Assembly: GCF_003605735.1 (NCBI RefSeq) | Contig: NZ_QXTJ01000040.1 | Coordinates: 199,677 to 263,676, forward strand | DNA length: 64,000 nt | Source: Pseudomonas sp. LS-2 | GTDB lineage: Bacteria > Pseudomonadota > Gammaproteobacteria > Pseudomonadales > Pseudomonadaceae | Direction of reading: 5' to 3' | Shown here: positions 7,549 to 17,106 of the stretch, in pieces | Layout of the letters: the number at the start of each line of letters is the position of its first letter | How positions within the stretch are numbered: position 1 is the first letter of the stretch | The notes under the pieces: model-generated | Told to the model about the DNA's origin: nothing | Database searches by the model: none | What the model saw: only the letters and a program-made list of their open reading frames with translations | Made by a program: the position numbers and the translations under genes

Positions 7549-8856
7549 ATGATTGACCCTACGACCGGCATGAAGATGGGTGAGCGTTACGCGGTAGAGC
7601 GAATCGGCGACACGCACCCGTTTACCGGATTTTTTCTCGACGGGAAGTATTTTCTCGCCCCCGATCTACTGAGCGCGGTTGGCTGGCTCGAAGGCAACCA
7701 GTTCATTTACGACGATCTGGACTCGGCCGGTACGCCCCTATTTCCAAACCGTCTCGCTGGCACGATCTCCGACCTCACCCTGACCCTGGTCACTGGGGAA
7801 ACTCTAAAGCTTGCGGCGATTGAGATGCCCGCACCGAGTCCACTGGAACCCATCGTAGTGCCGGATGAGCCTGAGCCCTCAAACGCTGGGCCATTGAGCG
7901 GAAAACTGGTTGTCATTACCGGAGCATCAAGCGGTATCGGCCGGGCTGCCGCGAAGGCTTTTGCGTGCAAAGGCGCGCGACTTGTCCTGGCCGCCAGGGA
8001 CGAAGAAGCGCTTTACGAGGTTTTGGATGAGTGCACAGATTGCGGCACTGACGCGGTCGCCGTGACCACGGATGTCACGATCAGCCAACAGATGATAAAT
8101 CTCGCAGAGCGGGCTGCGGCGTTCGGGAACGGTCGCATTGATATCTGGATCAACAATGCGGGTGTGGGTGCCGTCGGAAGCTTTGAGGACACGCCTCTTG
8201 AAGCACACGAACAGGTCATCCAGACAGACCTTCTAGGTTACTTGCGTGGCGCTTATGTAGCCCTGCCCTATTTCAAAGCCCAGCAAAGCGGAACCCTGAT
8301 CAATACGTTGTCACTGGGCAGTTGGGTCGCTCAGCCCTATGCGGCTGCGTACTCAGCGGCAAAATTTGGACTGCGTGGTCTGACTGAGGCGCTGAGAGGC
8401 GAGCTGACAGAGTTCGCTGATATCCACGTTTGCGATATTTACCCGGCCGTCATGGACACCCCCGGTTTCCGGGACGGCGGCAATTACACCGGCCATGCGC
8501 TCACCCCACCTCCCCCCGTCTACGATCCCCATCTGGTAGCCGAAGCCATGGTGGGTTGCGCCATCAAGCCCCGTGCGAGCATCACGGTGGGGACTGCTGC
8601 GCATGCGGCCCGGCTGTCTCATTTCCTTGTACCTGGCTTCACCCATCTGGTCGGATGGTTCACGCGCCGGGGCATACGCAGAAGCCCGGCAGATGCAACC
8701 TCCTCAGGTAATCTTTTTGCGCCGCCACGGGGTACTCGTCGCGTAGAGGGCGGGTGGCGTGACGATTCACCGAAGGCCTCCGTGGTCATGGCGCTTACGT
8801 CGGCGATATTGCTGGGCGGTTGCGTGTACGCATTGTTGCGCAATAAACGCAGGTAA
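7549..8856 (+). CDS. SDR-family oxidoreductase with N-terminal extension and C-terminal anchor
   Basis: 435 residues. A classical short-chain dehydrogenase core covers about residues 118-345: TGASSGIGRAAA (cofactor site), NNAGVG, and YSAAKFGLRG with the catalytic Tyr-x3-Lys. Ahead of it lies a 110-residue extension not found in ordinary SDRs (FTGFFLDGKYFLAPDLL onward), and the last 25 residues form a hydrophobic helix ending LLRNKRR, likely a membrane tail. Substrate unknown. GGAGGA sits before ATG 7549. It follows the zinc alcohol dehydrogenase, so both may handle the same aldehyde/alcohol chemistry. Confidence 0.85.
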   Translation: MIDPTTGMKMGERYAVERIGDTHPFTGFFLDGKYFLAPDLLSAVGWLEGNQFIYDDLDSAGTPLFPNRLAGTISDLTLTLVTGETLKLAAIEMPAPSPLEPIVVPDEPEPSNAGPLSGKLVVITGASSGIGRAAAKAFACKGARLVLAARDEEALYEVLDECTDCGTDAVAVTTDVTISQQMINLAERAAAFGNGRIDIWINNAGVGAVGSFEDTPLEAHEQVIQTDLLGYLRGAYVALPYFKAQQSGTLINTLSLGSWVAQPYAAAYSAAKFGLRGLTEALRGELTEFADIHVCDIYPAVMDTPGFRDGGNYTGHALTPPPPVYDPHLVAEAMVGCAIKPRASITVGTAAHAARLSHFLVPGFTHLVGWFTRRGIRRSPADATSSGNLFAPPRGTRRVEGGWRDDSPKASVVMALTSAILLGGCVYALLRNKRR

Positions 8857-8982
8857 CCGCAAACCTCCTGCTGGTCTTTTTGCCTTGAGCGTCCCGAAGC
8901 CATTCAGAACGAAGGCATTCAGACCGAAGCCATGCAGAAGAGGCCACCCCGGATTTTTTCTAACAGCGAAGGAAGCGCGGTC

Positions 8983-9780
8983 ATGCCGGATGATCTGTTC
9001 AACCACGTAAAAGTTTCAGTCATGTGCACATTGCTCTGTGCGTGCGCAGCCAAGACCGAGTCGCCTGTGCTTGCCCCTGGCGAGCCGAAGTCGGCAACCA
9101 CAGAAATTCTCGAAACCGGCGCTGCTACCCTGCAACCCAAGCCTCCGATAGCGGCCCTAAACGCCTATCTGGACGGCTTCCACTTCTACAATGGCCATCC
9201 GCAAGCCCAGATGGAAGCGCATCACTACTGCTCAATCCTCAACGAAGATGTCATCCAGTGCGTCATTTTTGATGGCAACACCAAAACCGCCAAGATCATG
9301 GGGGTCGAGTACATCGTTGACGAGCGACTGTTCGCAGCTTTACCCGACTCTGAGAAAGCACTGTGGCATAGCCACGGCTACGAAGTGGCGTCTGGGCAAC
9401 TCGTCGCGCCCGGGATTCCTGCACCTGCCGAACACGCCTTGATGGAGCGTCTGGCACATACCTACGGAAAGACATGGCACACTTGGCATACGGATCAAGA
9501 CAAACGTCTCCCACTCGGCGTGCCCCAACTCATGATGGGATTCACAGCTGACGGCCAGTCAGATCCAGCAATGATTCATCAACGCAACCAGCGACTGCAT
9601 CTCGACGCTGCAGCTATCAAAGCAAACCGGGCAGATATCCAGGTGCCCCGCGCGGATCCCAAGGCGAATGCCTGGCAACATGGAAACGTCATTCAGATCC
9701 AGGATCCGACAGGCCAGGAGATTCACTCTCACCCCGGCGCACCAACCGCTGCCGAGCAGAACAGCCGATCCAGCCAATAA
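8983..9780 (+). CDS. Oil-body-associated protein (OBAP, DUF1264) family lipoprotein
   Basis: About 265 residues. The family core is recognisable: LDGFHFYNGHP, EAHHYCSILNEDVIQC, GVEYIVDERLFAALP, LWHSHGYEVASGQLV and GKTWHTWHTDQD. OBAPs are known in plant seed oil bodies and scattered bacteria; no biochemical role is established in bacteria. Start ATG 8983 has GGAAG before it and gives a short N terminus with a possible lipobox (CTLLCAC), which suggests envelope attachment, though the hydrophobic stretch is short. The family histidines are retained. It follows the SDR gene by 126 bases. Confidence 0.8.
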   Translation: MPDDLFNHVKVSVMCTLLCACAAKTESPVLAPGEPKSATTEILETGAATLQPKPPIAALNAYLDGFHFYNGHPQAQMEAHHYCSILNEDVIQCVIFDGNTKTAKIMGVEYIVDERLFAALPDSEKALWHSHGYEVASGQLVAPGIPAPAEHALMERLAHTYGKTWHTWHTDQDKRLPLGVPQLMMGFTADGQSDPAMIHQRNQRLHLDAAAIKANRADIQVPRADPKANAWQHGNVIQIQDPTGQEIHSHPGAPTAAEQNSRSSQ

Positions 9781-9901
9781 GAGTACTGATCATCGGTGGC
9801 TCCCCAGCGGTTTCATACCGGCGCTTCAGCCTGAACACCAGGACAAACGGCTGGCGCTCAGGTGCTCAAAAGATTCTGAGTACACGCGTTATGGAGTATT
9901 T

Positions 9902-10144
9902 ATGAACCAGGCCAGCAAACGTCACATGGCAGAAGTCTTCCAGGCACTGAACTCGCTTCGCATTGCAGTCGGTGACCTGGAGCAGATCGAGCTTGCGCGG
10001 ATTGAGCCCTTGGAGGGCCAGCAGACTGTTGACTCCCGTCAGTCCCTCGCTCAGTGCTTCCTAAACCTGCATAGCGCCATAGCAGACATTGAGGCCACCC
10101 TGGCTACCATCGGCGAAGCTACGGGCGAAACGGGGAAGCTTTGA
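9902..10144 (+). CDS. Small hypothetical helical protein
   Basis: 80 residues starting at ATG 9902 with GGAG six bases upstream. It is almost wholly alpha-helical with heptad-like spacing (VFQALNSLRIAVGDLEQIE and FLNLHSAIADIEATLA). No signal peptide, cysteine pairs or known motif. It stands alone between the OBAP gene and the diiron oxygenase gene. Function not recognised. Confidence 0.6.
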   Translation: MNQASKRHMAEVFQALNSLRIAVGDLEQIELARIEPLEGQQTVDSRQSLAQCFLNLHSAIADIEATLATIGEATGETGKL

Positions 10145-10436
10145 CCCCTGAGATCGATGGTGAATTGACCCCGTCACGCACCATCGATCGGGCATCTTCC
10201 GCGCCCGGTTCCCAAAACCTATCGCCGGCTTTTCTCCCGAGCAATGAAATGCCGGGCACCTCCCGATCTCACCTTCATTTGAGTGAATGTCCGGCGGCTT
10301 GCAACCCGATTGTGCAGGTTGAATCCGGATGCATTGTCGGCCCGCCATTCGGCGCTGCCGCTCAGCAAACTCCATGGAATTTATTCCTTATGCAGCCCCT
10401 CTGACCCGTATATCAAGAATAGTCAGTGGTACGTAT

Positions 10437-11792
10437 ATGACCGTTTTACGCCAAATTGCACTGCACTCTGCCCTATCGCACTCCGACTCCAATACTGCGC
10501 GGTCTGTCTATCAAGAAGCTCTGAATGGGCCTCACGCCGCAGGCGAGTCTGATCTCAGGATGTTTCTGGAGACTCATCTGGCGGCCGTAGCGGATGCGGA
10601 CTGCGAACTTCCAGCCAACGTGACGGAGTGGACGCCTTGGGTGGCTGAGCATGCCCGTAAGGTGGGAGAAGATTACGCCAGCTATCTGGAGGAGCGTCAC
10701 GCAGGCGCCCCCCGGAGGTTCTTCACCAACAAAGCGCACGCCCTCTATTTCCTGCAGCACGTAGCGCCCAGCAAGCTGGTGGACGGCGCTTGGCTATTCA
10801 GCGCGCTGAATCATCCATCAGACTGGCGATATCACGACCTCATCCGTACTTATCTTGAAGAGCTGGGTGATGGCGATGCTGCGCTGAACCATGTCGTGCT
10901 CTACCGCAAGCTTCTGGTCGAGCACGACTGCGCTCCCGACCAGCCGCTACCCGACGACCGATACATTCAAGGTTCATTGCAGCTTGCTCTGGGGCATCTC
11001 GGGGAGGAATTTCTGCCAGAGGTGATCGGCTATAACCTCGGCTATGAGCAACTGCCGCTTCACTTGCTGATCACCGCATTCGAGCTCAATGAGCTCGGCA
11101 TTGATCCCTACTACTTCACTCTCCATGTGACCATCGACAACGCCAGTTCGGGCCATGCCAAGAAGGCTGTTGAGACGGTGAGCCAATTCTTGAATACGGC
11201 AGACGAACCCGAGAAATTTCTGGGCCGGCTGCGCGATGGCTACAAGCTGAACGACTTGGGCGCCAGCACGGTTTCAGTCATCAAATCCTTTGATCTTGAG
11301 CAAGAGCTTGTCGCCATGCTGGAGGCCAAGCGCTCGTTCGGCCAGCACATGCATTCGGACTACTGCCGTCTGGAAGGAAAAACCGTCAACGAATGGCTCG
11401 CTACCCCTGGACAGAGCCGACAGTTCCTGTCGGCGCTCGAGAATAAAGGATGGATCAAGCGAGATCAGGATCCAGCGTTGAGTCGATTCTGGCAGCTTAT
11501 CGATGGGCCTGGCGCAGTAATGTTTGGGGTCTTCAATGGCTACGAAAAACAGCTGATCAAGGACTGGATAAGTGGAGCCTGGCAAGAGAATGATGCCGGC
11601 GATCAGCCTTTCCGAGCGCGCTTCCGCCGTCGTCCTGCCGCACAGCCTGCGGCAGCCCCCATACAGGCGCCTGCCCCGAGTTCGTTGGCGGAATTAGTTG
11701 ACCTCATCTCCCCTGCTAAACATCACACCCCTGATGGCCTGAATGCCACGAAAACCTACAGCAGCCGATTTGCCCAAGGACTCCTGCGATGA
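10437..11792 (+). CDS. Iron-containing redox enzyme (haem-oxygenase-like diiron oxidase fold)
   Basis: About 451 residues. The middle fits haem-oxygenase-like diiron oxygenases: ALYFLQHVAPSKLVDGAWL, then HLLITAFELNELGIDPYYF and TLHVTIDNASSGHAKKAVE, with Glu and His residues placed like the metal ligands. Characterised relatives catalyse oxidative C-C or C-N cleavage or N-oxidation, but the substrate here is unknown. The C terminus (about 390-430) is a proline/alanine linker and a basic tail. I chose ATG 10437 over upstream codons (10329 and 10374) because none has a clear ribosome site; the start is uncertain. Its stop overlaps the next ATG (ATGA), so it is coupled to the methyltransferase. 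Confidence 0.75.
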   Translation: MTVLRQIALHSALSHSDSNTARSVYQEALNGPHAAGESDLRMFLETHLAAVADADCELPANVTEWTPWVAEHARKVGEDYASYLEERHAGAPRRFFTNKAHALYFLQHVAPSKLVDGAWLFSALNHPSDWRYHDLIRTYLEELGDGDAALNHVVLYRKLLVEHDCAPDQPLPDDRYIQGSLQLALGHLGEEFLPEVIGYNLGYEQLPLHLLITAFELNELGIDPYYFTLHVTIDNASSGHAKKAVETVSQFLNTADEPEKFLGRLRDGYKLNDLGASTVSVIKSFDLEQELVAMLEAKRSFGQHMHSDYCRLEGKTVNEWLATPGQSRQFLSALENKGWIKRDQDPALSRFWQLIDGPGAVMFGVFNGYEKQLIKDWISGAWQENDAGDQPFRARFRRRPAAQPAAAPIQAPAPSSLAELVDLISPAKHHTPDGLNATKTYSSRFAQGLLR

Positions 11793-12775
11793 ATATTCAG
11801 CATGCCCCTGCCTTGCCCTCAGACGATATGACTGCACCCGAGAAGTCCTATGACCTGGCGTTGCTTCAGTTGGGTCGTCGGCTGCAAGCGGACGGGTACA
11901 GGTTCACCACTGTCACCCCGCTTACCCATCAAAGAAACAACGCTCGCGACGAAAATCGTAAAGCGAAAAGCCTGCGGGATGTCTTTGGATGGAATCGGCC
12001 GTTTGAAAGCGAACTCCTTCCTGAAGTCGAACTGGAAGCCTTGCTTGGCAGCGGCATTTTGCGTGCGCACGCAGGTCTCTGGATCAGCGAGGTGCGGTGG
12101 TCAAGTCTGCAAGACCTGCTATTCGTTCATTCAAGCTTCCCGACCGTCGCTCACGACTCAGTCTTCTTCGGGCCTGATACCTACCGTTTCGCTCAGGCGA
12201 TAGAGGAGCATCTTCGCACCTCTTCTCATCCCATCAGGACGGCCGCGGATATCGGATCAGGAAGCGGTGTGGGGGCGATTCTGATTGGCCGAGCTCGGCG
12301 GGATGCGCAGGTTCTTGCACTGGACATCAATCCCACTGCATTGCGATATACCGCTGTGAATGCGGCACTCGCCGGCACTGAGAACGTGTCCGCGTGGCAT
12401 AGCGATATTCTGGCCAGCGCCTCTGGCGAGTTCGATCTGATCGTCGCCAATCCTCCCTACATGCAGGACACCCAACAACGTGCCTATCGCCACGGCGGCG
12501 AGCGACTAGGTTCCGAGTTGTCCGTTCGCATCGTGGGCCAGGCCGTCCAGCGTCTGGCGATTGGAGGCACCCTCCTGCTGTACACCGGAGCGCCGTCCGT
12601 TAACGGAGTAGACCTGTTCTTAGAGCGCGCGCGCGAGCTCGTCGACATTCCTGGCATGGCATGGTCGTACAAAGAAATGGACCCGGACGTGTTCGGTGAA
12701 GAGCTGGAGACACCTAATTACGCAGAAGCGGAACGGATCGCGGCGGTAGTGCTGACGGTGACGAGAACGCGGTGA
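11789..12775 (+). CDS. Class I SAM-dependent methyltransferase (PrmC/HemK-like)
   Basis: 328 residues. The SAM site is TAADIGSGSGVGAILIG (about residues 150-165) with an acidic residue at ALDIN, and the NPPY catalytic motif is in LIVANPPYMQDTQQR. NPPY methyltransferases modify amide or amino nitrogens; PrmC acts on release-factor glutamine, but this protein has a 140-residue N-terminal part different from PrmC. The start codon overlaps the stop of the diiron oxidase gene by four bases, implying one mRNA and probably one pathway, for example modification of a small molecule or peptide. No other biosynthetic genes are adjacent. Confidence 0.82.
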   Translation: MNIQHAPALPSDDMTAPEKSYDLALLQLGRRLQADGYRFTTVTPLTHQRNNARDENRKAKSLRDVFGWNRPFESELLPEVELEALLGSGILRAHAGLWISEVRWSSLQDLLFVHSSFPTVAHDSVFFGPDTYRFAQAIEEHLRTSSHPIRTAADIGSGSGVGAILIGRARRDAQVLALDINPTALRYTAVNAALAGTENVSAWHSDILASASGEFDLIVANPPYMQDTQQRAYRHGGERLGSELSVRIVGQAVQRLAIGGTLLLYTGAPSVNGVDLFLERARELVDIPGMAWSYKEMDPDVFGEELETPNYAEAERIAAVVLTVTRTR

Positions 12776-12922
12776 TGACGTCAAGTGTGACGGCCCGGCC
12801 GTGTTGTTCATTTGGCGCATAAAAGTCGAACAAAATTCGCCTCTGCTGGTCGATGCTTTCGAGAGGCGAACGAGGTACCAGCGACCTCGGTGAATACGTA
12901 AGAAGGGGACGAGGAGTGAACC

Positions 12923-13159
12923 ATGGGAATGTTCACCGCAGATTTACCTGACGTCGTTCGACAGCAGGCCAACAAAATTCTCCATGAGATCGAAACCTCA
13001 GGGTCAATGATTGCCGCCGTTAAAAACAGTGCGCGAGCAAACGGGTTTGTTCTAGGACTGCAATGTGCAAATCTTCCGGCTGCGCATTGCGAAGACCTTG
13101 CTGACCTCTTTGACAGCGCGACGGAGAAGACACTCAGAGCGCTGGCGCTGGGAAGGTAG
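12923..13159 (+). CDS. Small conserved-type hypothetical protein
   Basis: 78 residues, ATG 12923 preceded by a strong GAGGAG ribosome site. Mostly helical (DVVRQQANKILHEIETSG, then DLADLFDSATEKTLRALAL), no signal peptide, two cysteine-free ends. The length and composition resemble short stress-region proteins of Pseudomonas. A 9-bp hairpin (12836-12844 with 12862-12870) lies upstream. Function not recognised. Confidence 0.58.
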   Translation: MGMFTADLPDVVRQQANKILHEIETSGSMIAAVKNSARANGFVLGLQCANLPAAHCEDLADLFDSATEKTLRALALGR

Positions 13160-13187
13160 GATTGGCCATAACGGGATGCTGACCGCG

Positions 13188-13616
13188 ATGAAAACCTTTC
13201 TGTTATTTGCAGCAGCGATGTCATTACCTGGATGCGCGCCGGCGATGAGTACGGACTCGCAGACAGAACGGCTGCTCCCCCAGGCGCCCGCAGATCTCGG
13301 GCGAAACCTTGATGGCCAGGTCATTATCGCTAACCGACTCTCGAATTCCGAATGTGAGGCCGTGGTTTCACTGGACGGCCAGGCGGGAACGGTTTTGCAG
13401 CAAGGGAAAGCAGCCCATTTCCACGTCACCTTTGATAGCCACAACATAAGCGTGCGCCTTGAACCGGCGTGCTCACTCCCTCCTCCTCCCGAGCTGACGC
13501 TCACCGTCAAGACGGGTGACGCTACATTGCTCGGGATCGATGAAGCGGGCGTTCACACGCTATCGTTCACCGAAGAGAGTTTCAGCGACATGGGCCAGCA
13601 CCCTCAGGTCGAATAG
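13188..13616 (+). CDS. Hypothetical lipoprotein
   Basis: 142 residues with a lipoprotein signal (MKTFLLFAAAMSLPGC; Cys about residue 16 becomes the lipidated N terminus). The mature part is beta-rich (GQVIIANRLSNSECEAVVSL, HFHVTFDSHNISVRL) with a second cysteine pair candidate (SECEA and EPACSLPPPP), suggesting a small periplasmic beta-sandwich. An in-frame ATG at 13176 is possible; I prefer 13188 because it gives a standard signal peptide. No domain recognised. Confidence 0.62.
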   Translation: MKTFLLFAAAMSLPGCAPAMSTDSQTERLLPQAPADLGRNLDGQVIIANRLSNSECEAVVSLDGQAGTVLQQGKAAHFHVTFDSHNISVRLEPACSLPPPPELTLTVKTGDATLLGIDEAGVHTLSFTEESFSDMGQHPQVE

Positions 13617-13749
13617 GGCTGCAACCCAGGTGCAGGTGCCAATCCAGATGGGAGTGGCATGTGGGAGGTCGCCCGATATCGCCCCCTTCCGTGATGGCAT
13701 CCCTTCCCCGAGCGCTCCCCTTCAATCGTCGGACTCACTGCTTGTGGAA

Positions 13750-13778
13750 GGGAAAGGCGTTCAAAGAACGCCTTTCCC
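13750..13778. terminator. Perfect hairpin between convergent genes
   Basis: GGGAAAGGCGTTC at 13750-13762 is perfectly complementary to 13766-13778 with an AAA loop. It lies between the lipoprotein gene and the end of glgX, which converge. No T-run follows on either strand, so it is a weak intrinsic terminator or an mRNA 3'-end stabiliser. Confidence 0.5.
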
Positions 13779-13822
13779 CGCATGGCGCGTCAGAGCCTGG
13801 TCGGTCGCATGCCCGCCCCAGC

Positions 13823-16012
13823 TTATTTCTGCTCGTGCTGCTTGCGCTTTTTAGAACGGGTTTTTTCCAGCTCGAAAAGCAGCACTGATCTGCCCGTGAC
13901 CTGGTATTCATGGCCAAAGGTAAAGCCTTCACCTGGATCAAAGTCCGACTGATTAGTGTCGAGCTGCAGCGTCCACTTCTGGCCTTGAGGCACTTCAGGC
14001 AGTGTGAAACTCACGACGTCATGGTGAGCATTCACGATCACCAGCAGAGAGTGGTCAACGCCTGCTTTCCGAATGCCACTGGTCTGCGTGCGGCCGTCCA
14101 ACAAGATGCCCATACAGCGATTACTGCCGTCCTGCCATTGCTCGATTCCCATCTCCGAACCGTTAGGCTGGATCCAGCTGACATCTTTGACGCCCAGGCT
14201 TTCATCGTATTCGCCGGTGAAGAACCGGTTGCGGCGTAACAGTGGATAGCGGTTACGAAGCTCGATCAGATACCGCACGAACTCTTGCAGCTCGGCGCTC
14301 TTTTCGCTGATGTCCCAGTCCACCCAGCCTATTTCGCTGTCTTGGCAGTAGGCGTTGTTACTGCCGCCCTGGGTGCGCGCGAACTCATCGCCCGCGAGCA
14401 GCATCGGGGTGCCTTGGGACAGAAATAAGGTGGACAACAGGTTACGCATTTGGCGGTAGCGAAGTTCAACGATGGCGGGATCGTCCGTGGGCCCTTCTAC
14501 TCCGCAATTCCAGGATTTATTGTCGGAGTGTCCATCCCGGTTTTCTTCCCCGTTGGCCTCGTTGTGCTTTTCGTTGTAAGAGACCAGATCATTCAACGTG
14601 AAGCCATCGTGGGCCGTGATGAAATTGACCGATGAGGCAGGCTTGCGACCACGTCGATTGAATTGATCTCCCGAGCCCAGGAATATCTTGGCGAAATTGC
14701 CAAGCATGTCGTCGTCGCCCTTCCAGAACGCGCGGGAAATGTCCCGGAACTTGTCGTTCCACTCCATCCAGCCTGGCGGGAAGTTACCGACCTGGTAACC
14801 GCCCGGACCACAGTCCCAAGGCTCCGCAACGAGTTTGACCTTTGCCAGTACGGGGTCCTGACGGCAGGCGTCCAGGAAGCCACCCCCTTCACTGAAGCCC
14901 TCGGGTTCGCGCCCCAGAATGGTGGCCAAGTCAAAGCGGAAGCCATCTACACCCATCTCGGAACTCCAATAGCGCAGGGAGTCCGTCACCATTTGAAGCA
15001 CGCACGGGTGACTCATGTTAAGCGTATTGCCAGTGCCAGTATCGTTGATGTAGTAACGCGCATTATCTGGCATCAACCGGTAGTAATTGGCGTTGTCGAT
15101 CCCTTTGAGCGAAAGCGTCGGCCCCATCTCGTTACCCTCGGCGGTGTGGTTGTAAACCACATCGAGAATCACCTCCAGACCCGCTTTGTGAAACCGCGAC
15201 ACCATGACCTTGAATTCACTGATGGAAGATCCCGCCATGTAGCGAGCGTGAGGCGCAAAGAATCCCAGGGTGTTGTAGCCCCAGAAATTACGGAGCCCCT
15301 TCTCCAAGAGGTGATTGTCGTCCAGGAAGTAGTGCACCGGCATCAACTCTACCGAGGTCACGCCCAACGAGCGGATGTATTCAGTGACATCGTTATGATG
15401 AAACGCAGCGAATGTCCCCCGCTCTGCCTCGCGCACCGCTGGATGGCGCATGGTGAAACCACGAACGTGGGTTTCGTAATAGATGGTTTTCTCCCATGGC
15501 ACGTTGGGCTTGGTGGTAGTGCCCCAGGTGAAGGCTGGATCGATCACCCGGCACCTGGGCATGAACGGAGCGCTGTCGCGCTCATCGAATGACAAGTCAC
15601 CGTCCTCATGCCCGACGGTATAACCGAACAGCGCGTCATTCCATTCCAGTTCACCCCAGATCTGCTTGGCGTACGGGTCGATCAACAGTTTATTGGGGTT
15701 GAAGCGATGCCCATTGGCCGGGTCATAGGGGCCATGTACCCGATACCCGTACAGTGTGCCTGGCCTGGCGTCCGGGAGGTAGCCATGCCAAATCTCATTA
15801 GTGAACTCGGGGAGCGCTATACGCTCGATCTCCTCATTAGTGTCGGCGTCGAAAAGGCACAGCTCTACTTTCGTTGCATTCGCCGAGAAGATCGCGAAGT
15901 TGACGCCTGAACCGTCCCATGTCGCCCCTAGTGGATATGGCAGTCCTTCGCTCACGCGGCTGACTTGTGTTCCTCGGGTCAATGCACTGTCGCTCTTTGG
16001 TTGATCAGTCAT
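13823..16012 (-). CDS. glgX: Glycogen debranching enzyme GlgX (GH13)
   Basis: 729 residues, normal for GlgX, which hydrolyses alpha-1,6 branches of phosphorylase-trimmed glycogen in the cytoplasm. The N-terminal CBM48 is seen in LGATWDGSGVNFAIFSAN and HGYLPDARPGTLYGYRVHGP. GH13 catalytic motifs: DGFRFDLATILG (nucleophile Asp, about 358), VAEPWDCGPGGYQ (acid Glu) and ITAHDGFTLNDLVSYN (His-Asp). ATG 16012 has CCGGAGCG upstream; a TTG at 16018 is unlikely. No glgA/glgB/treS genes are in the window, unlike the larger trehalose-glycogen clusters of many pseudomonads. Divergent from the hemerythrin gene. Confidence 0.95.
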   Translation of the reverse strand: MTDQPKSDSALTRGTQVSRVSEGLPYPLGATWDGSGVNFAIFSANATKVELCLFDADTNEEIERIALPEFTNEIWHGYLPDARPGTLYGYRVHGPYDPANGHRFNPNKLLIDPYAKQIWGELEWNDALFGYTVGHEDGDLSFDERDSAPFMPRCRVIDPAFTWGTTTKPNVPWEKTIYYETHVRGFTMRHPAVREAERGTFAAFHHNDVTEYIRSLGVTSVELMPVHYFLDDNHLLEKGLRNFWGYNTLGFFAPHARYMAGSSISEFKVMVSRFHKAGLEVILDVVYNHTAEGNEMGPTLSLKGIDNANYYRLMPDNARYYINDTGTGNTLNMSHPCVLQMVTDSLRYWSSEMGVDGFRFDLATILGREPEGFSEGGGFLDACRQDPVLAKVKLVAEPWDCGPGGYQVGNFPPGWMEWNDKFRDISRAFWKGDDDMLGNFAKIFLGSGDQFNRRGRKPASSVNFITAHDGFTLNDLVSYNEKHNEANGEENRDGHSDNKSWNCGVEGPTDDPAIVELRYRQMRNLLSTLFLSQGTPMLLAGDEFARTQGGSNNAYCQDSEIGWVDWDISEKSAELQEFVRYLIELRNRYPLLRRNRFFTGEYDESLGVKDVSWIQPNGSEMGIEQWQDGSNRCMGILLDGRTQTSGIRKAGVDHSLLVIVNAHHDVVSFTLPEVPQGQKWTLQLDTNQSDFDPGEGFTFGHEYQVTGRSVLLFELEKTRSKKRKQHEQK

Positions 16013-16341
16013 GATCAAACGCTCCGGAAAAAGGTTTGGGGCTAACTACTTAGGGGTGGATGACCAAAGACGGTCTATCGATAGAATCGAAGCGCGCGCA
16101 ACAGTTCAGGCGATTTTTGCCTCCAGAGCCCGAGGCGCCGTATGGCATCAGTTTTTATGCAATGAGCACAACCGGTCCTCATGCAATCTGCCCGATCAAC
16201 CCGGTCGACCGCCGGCTCTCAGGCCCGACAGCTCAAGGGTTGCGAGCCATTACGGCCGTTGGCACGCCGCGTGCAAATCCCTCATGACAGCGCTGGCGAC
16301 AGACCAGCGAGTCCCTACGTGTTTACCCGAGGAACCTGAAA
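16013..16341. other. Divergent intergenic region glgX-hemerythrin
   Basis: About 330 bases with no supported gene. It must hold the promoters of both flanking genes. I could not identify convincing -35/-10 pairs or an operator by eye. Confidence 0.5.
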
Positions 16342-16812
16342 ATGAACGCTATTGAATTGCTGAAAGCAGACCACGAGCGTGTCAAGTCGATCCTGACCCA
16401 ACTGAGCGAATCGACCGAGCGCGGTTTAAAGAAACGTACCGACCTGCTGGCAAAGCTTGAAATGGAGATCACCCTCCACACCAAGCTTGAGGAGGAGATC
16501 CTGTATCCAGCATTCAAAGAAGCGGGCGCCAAAGAGCAGGACATCATGTACTACGAGGCCAAGGAGGAACACCGCACGGTAGACTCACTGGTCCTGCCTG
16601 ACCTCAAGAAAACAGACCCTGGCACACCTGAGTTTTCCGGCCGTGTGAAGGTGGTCAAGGAACTCTTGGAACACCACATCGAGGAAGAAGAATCCGAGAT
16701 GTTCCCACAGGCTCAAAAGCTTCTGGGAAAGGCCAAGCTGGAAGAGCTCGGTGCTCAGATGGAAGCGATGAAAACGGACTACAAGAAATCGCTGTCTGGC
16801 ATGGCCGCCTAA
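16342..16812 (+). CDS. Hemerythrin-domain protein
   Basis: 156 residues, a four-helix HHE protein binding a non-haem diiron centre. Ligands visible in order: His in LLKADHERVK, His and Glu in TLHTKLEEEILYPAF, His in AKEEHRTVDSL, and His in LLEHHIEEEESEMFPQA. Such proteins sense or buffer O2, NO or iron. A GAGGAACC ribosome site precedes ATG 16342, and an intrinsic terminator follows at 16869, so it is monocistronic. Its location between glgX and signalling genes fits a stress block. Confidence 0.88.
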   Translation: MNAIELLKADHERVKSILTQLSESTERGLKKRTDLLAKLEMEITLHTKLEEEILYPAFKEAGAKEQDIMYYEAKEEHRTVDSLVLPDLKKTDPGTPEFSGRVKVVKELLEHHIEEEESEMFPQAQKLLGKAKLEELGAQMEAMKTDYKKSLSGMAA

Positions 16813-16868
16813 CGCATTACCCATAGCGGCCTGAACAAACACCAGGCCCATTCCGGGTTGATTCTTAC

Positions 16869-16904
16869 GCCGCCCTGTTGCATTGAGCGCACAGGGCGGC
16901 TTTT
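16869..16904 (+). terminator. Rho-independent terminator of the hemerythrin gene
   Basis: GCCGCCCTGT (16869-16878) pairs with ACAGGGCGGC (16891-16900) across 12 bases and is followed by TTTT. It is 57 bases past the stop codon. Confidence 0.85.
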
Positions 16905-17106
16905 ATCACTTCAGGATATCCCGCGCCAAGAACGCTCATCCCAGGGCAATCGCCAATCAGCCTCTCCACAACAAAGGGTGAGAGCCCTAAGCCCCAACGG
17001 ATACCCGCTGAACGCTCTCTGAGTGGCGTCGTCCTTAGTCTGAAAACTGCCCATTCAGCACCAAAACTTGCTAAGGTGTCGCCGGTTTTTTTTCAGTGAA
17101 GTCAAC

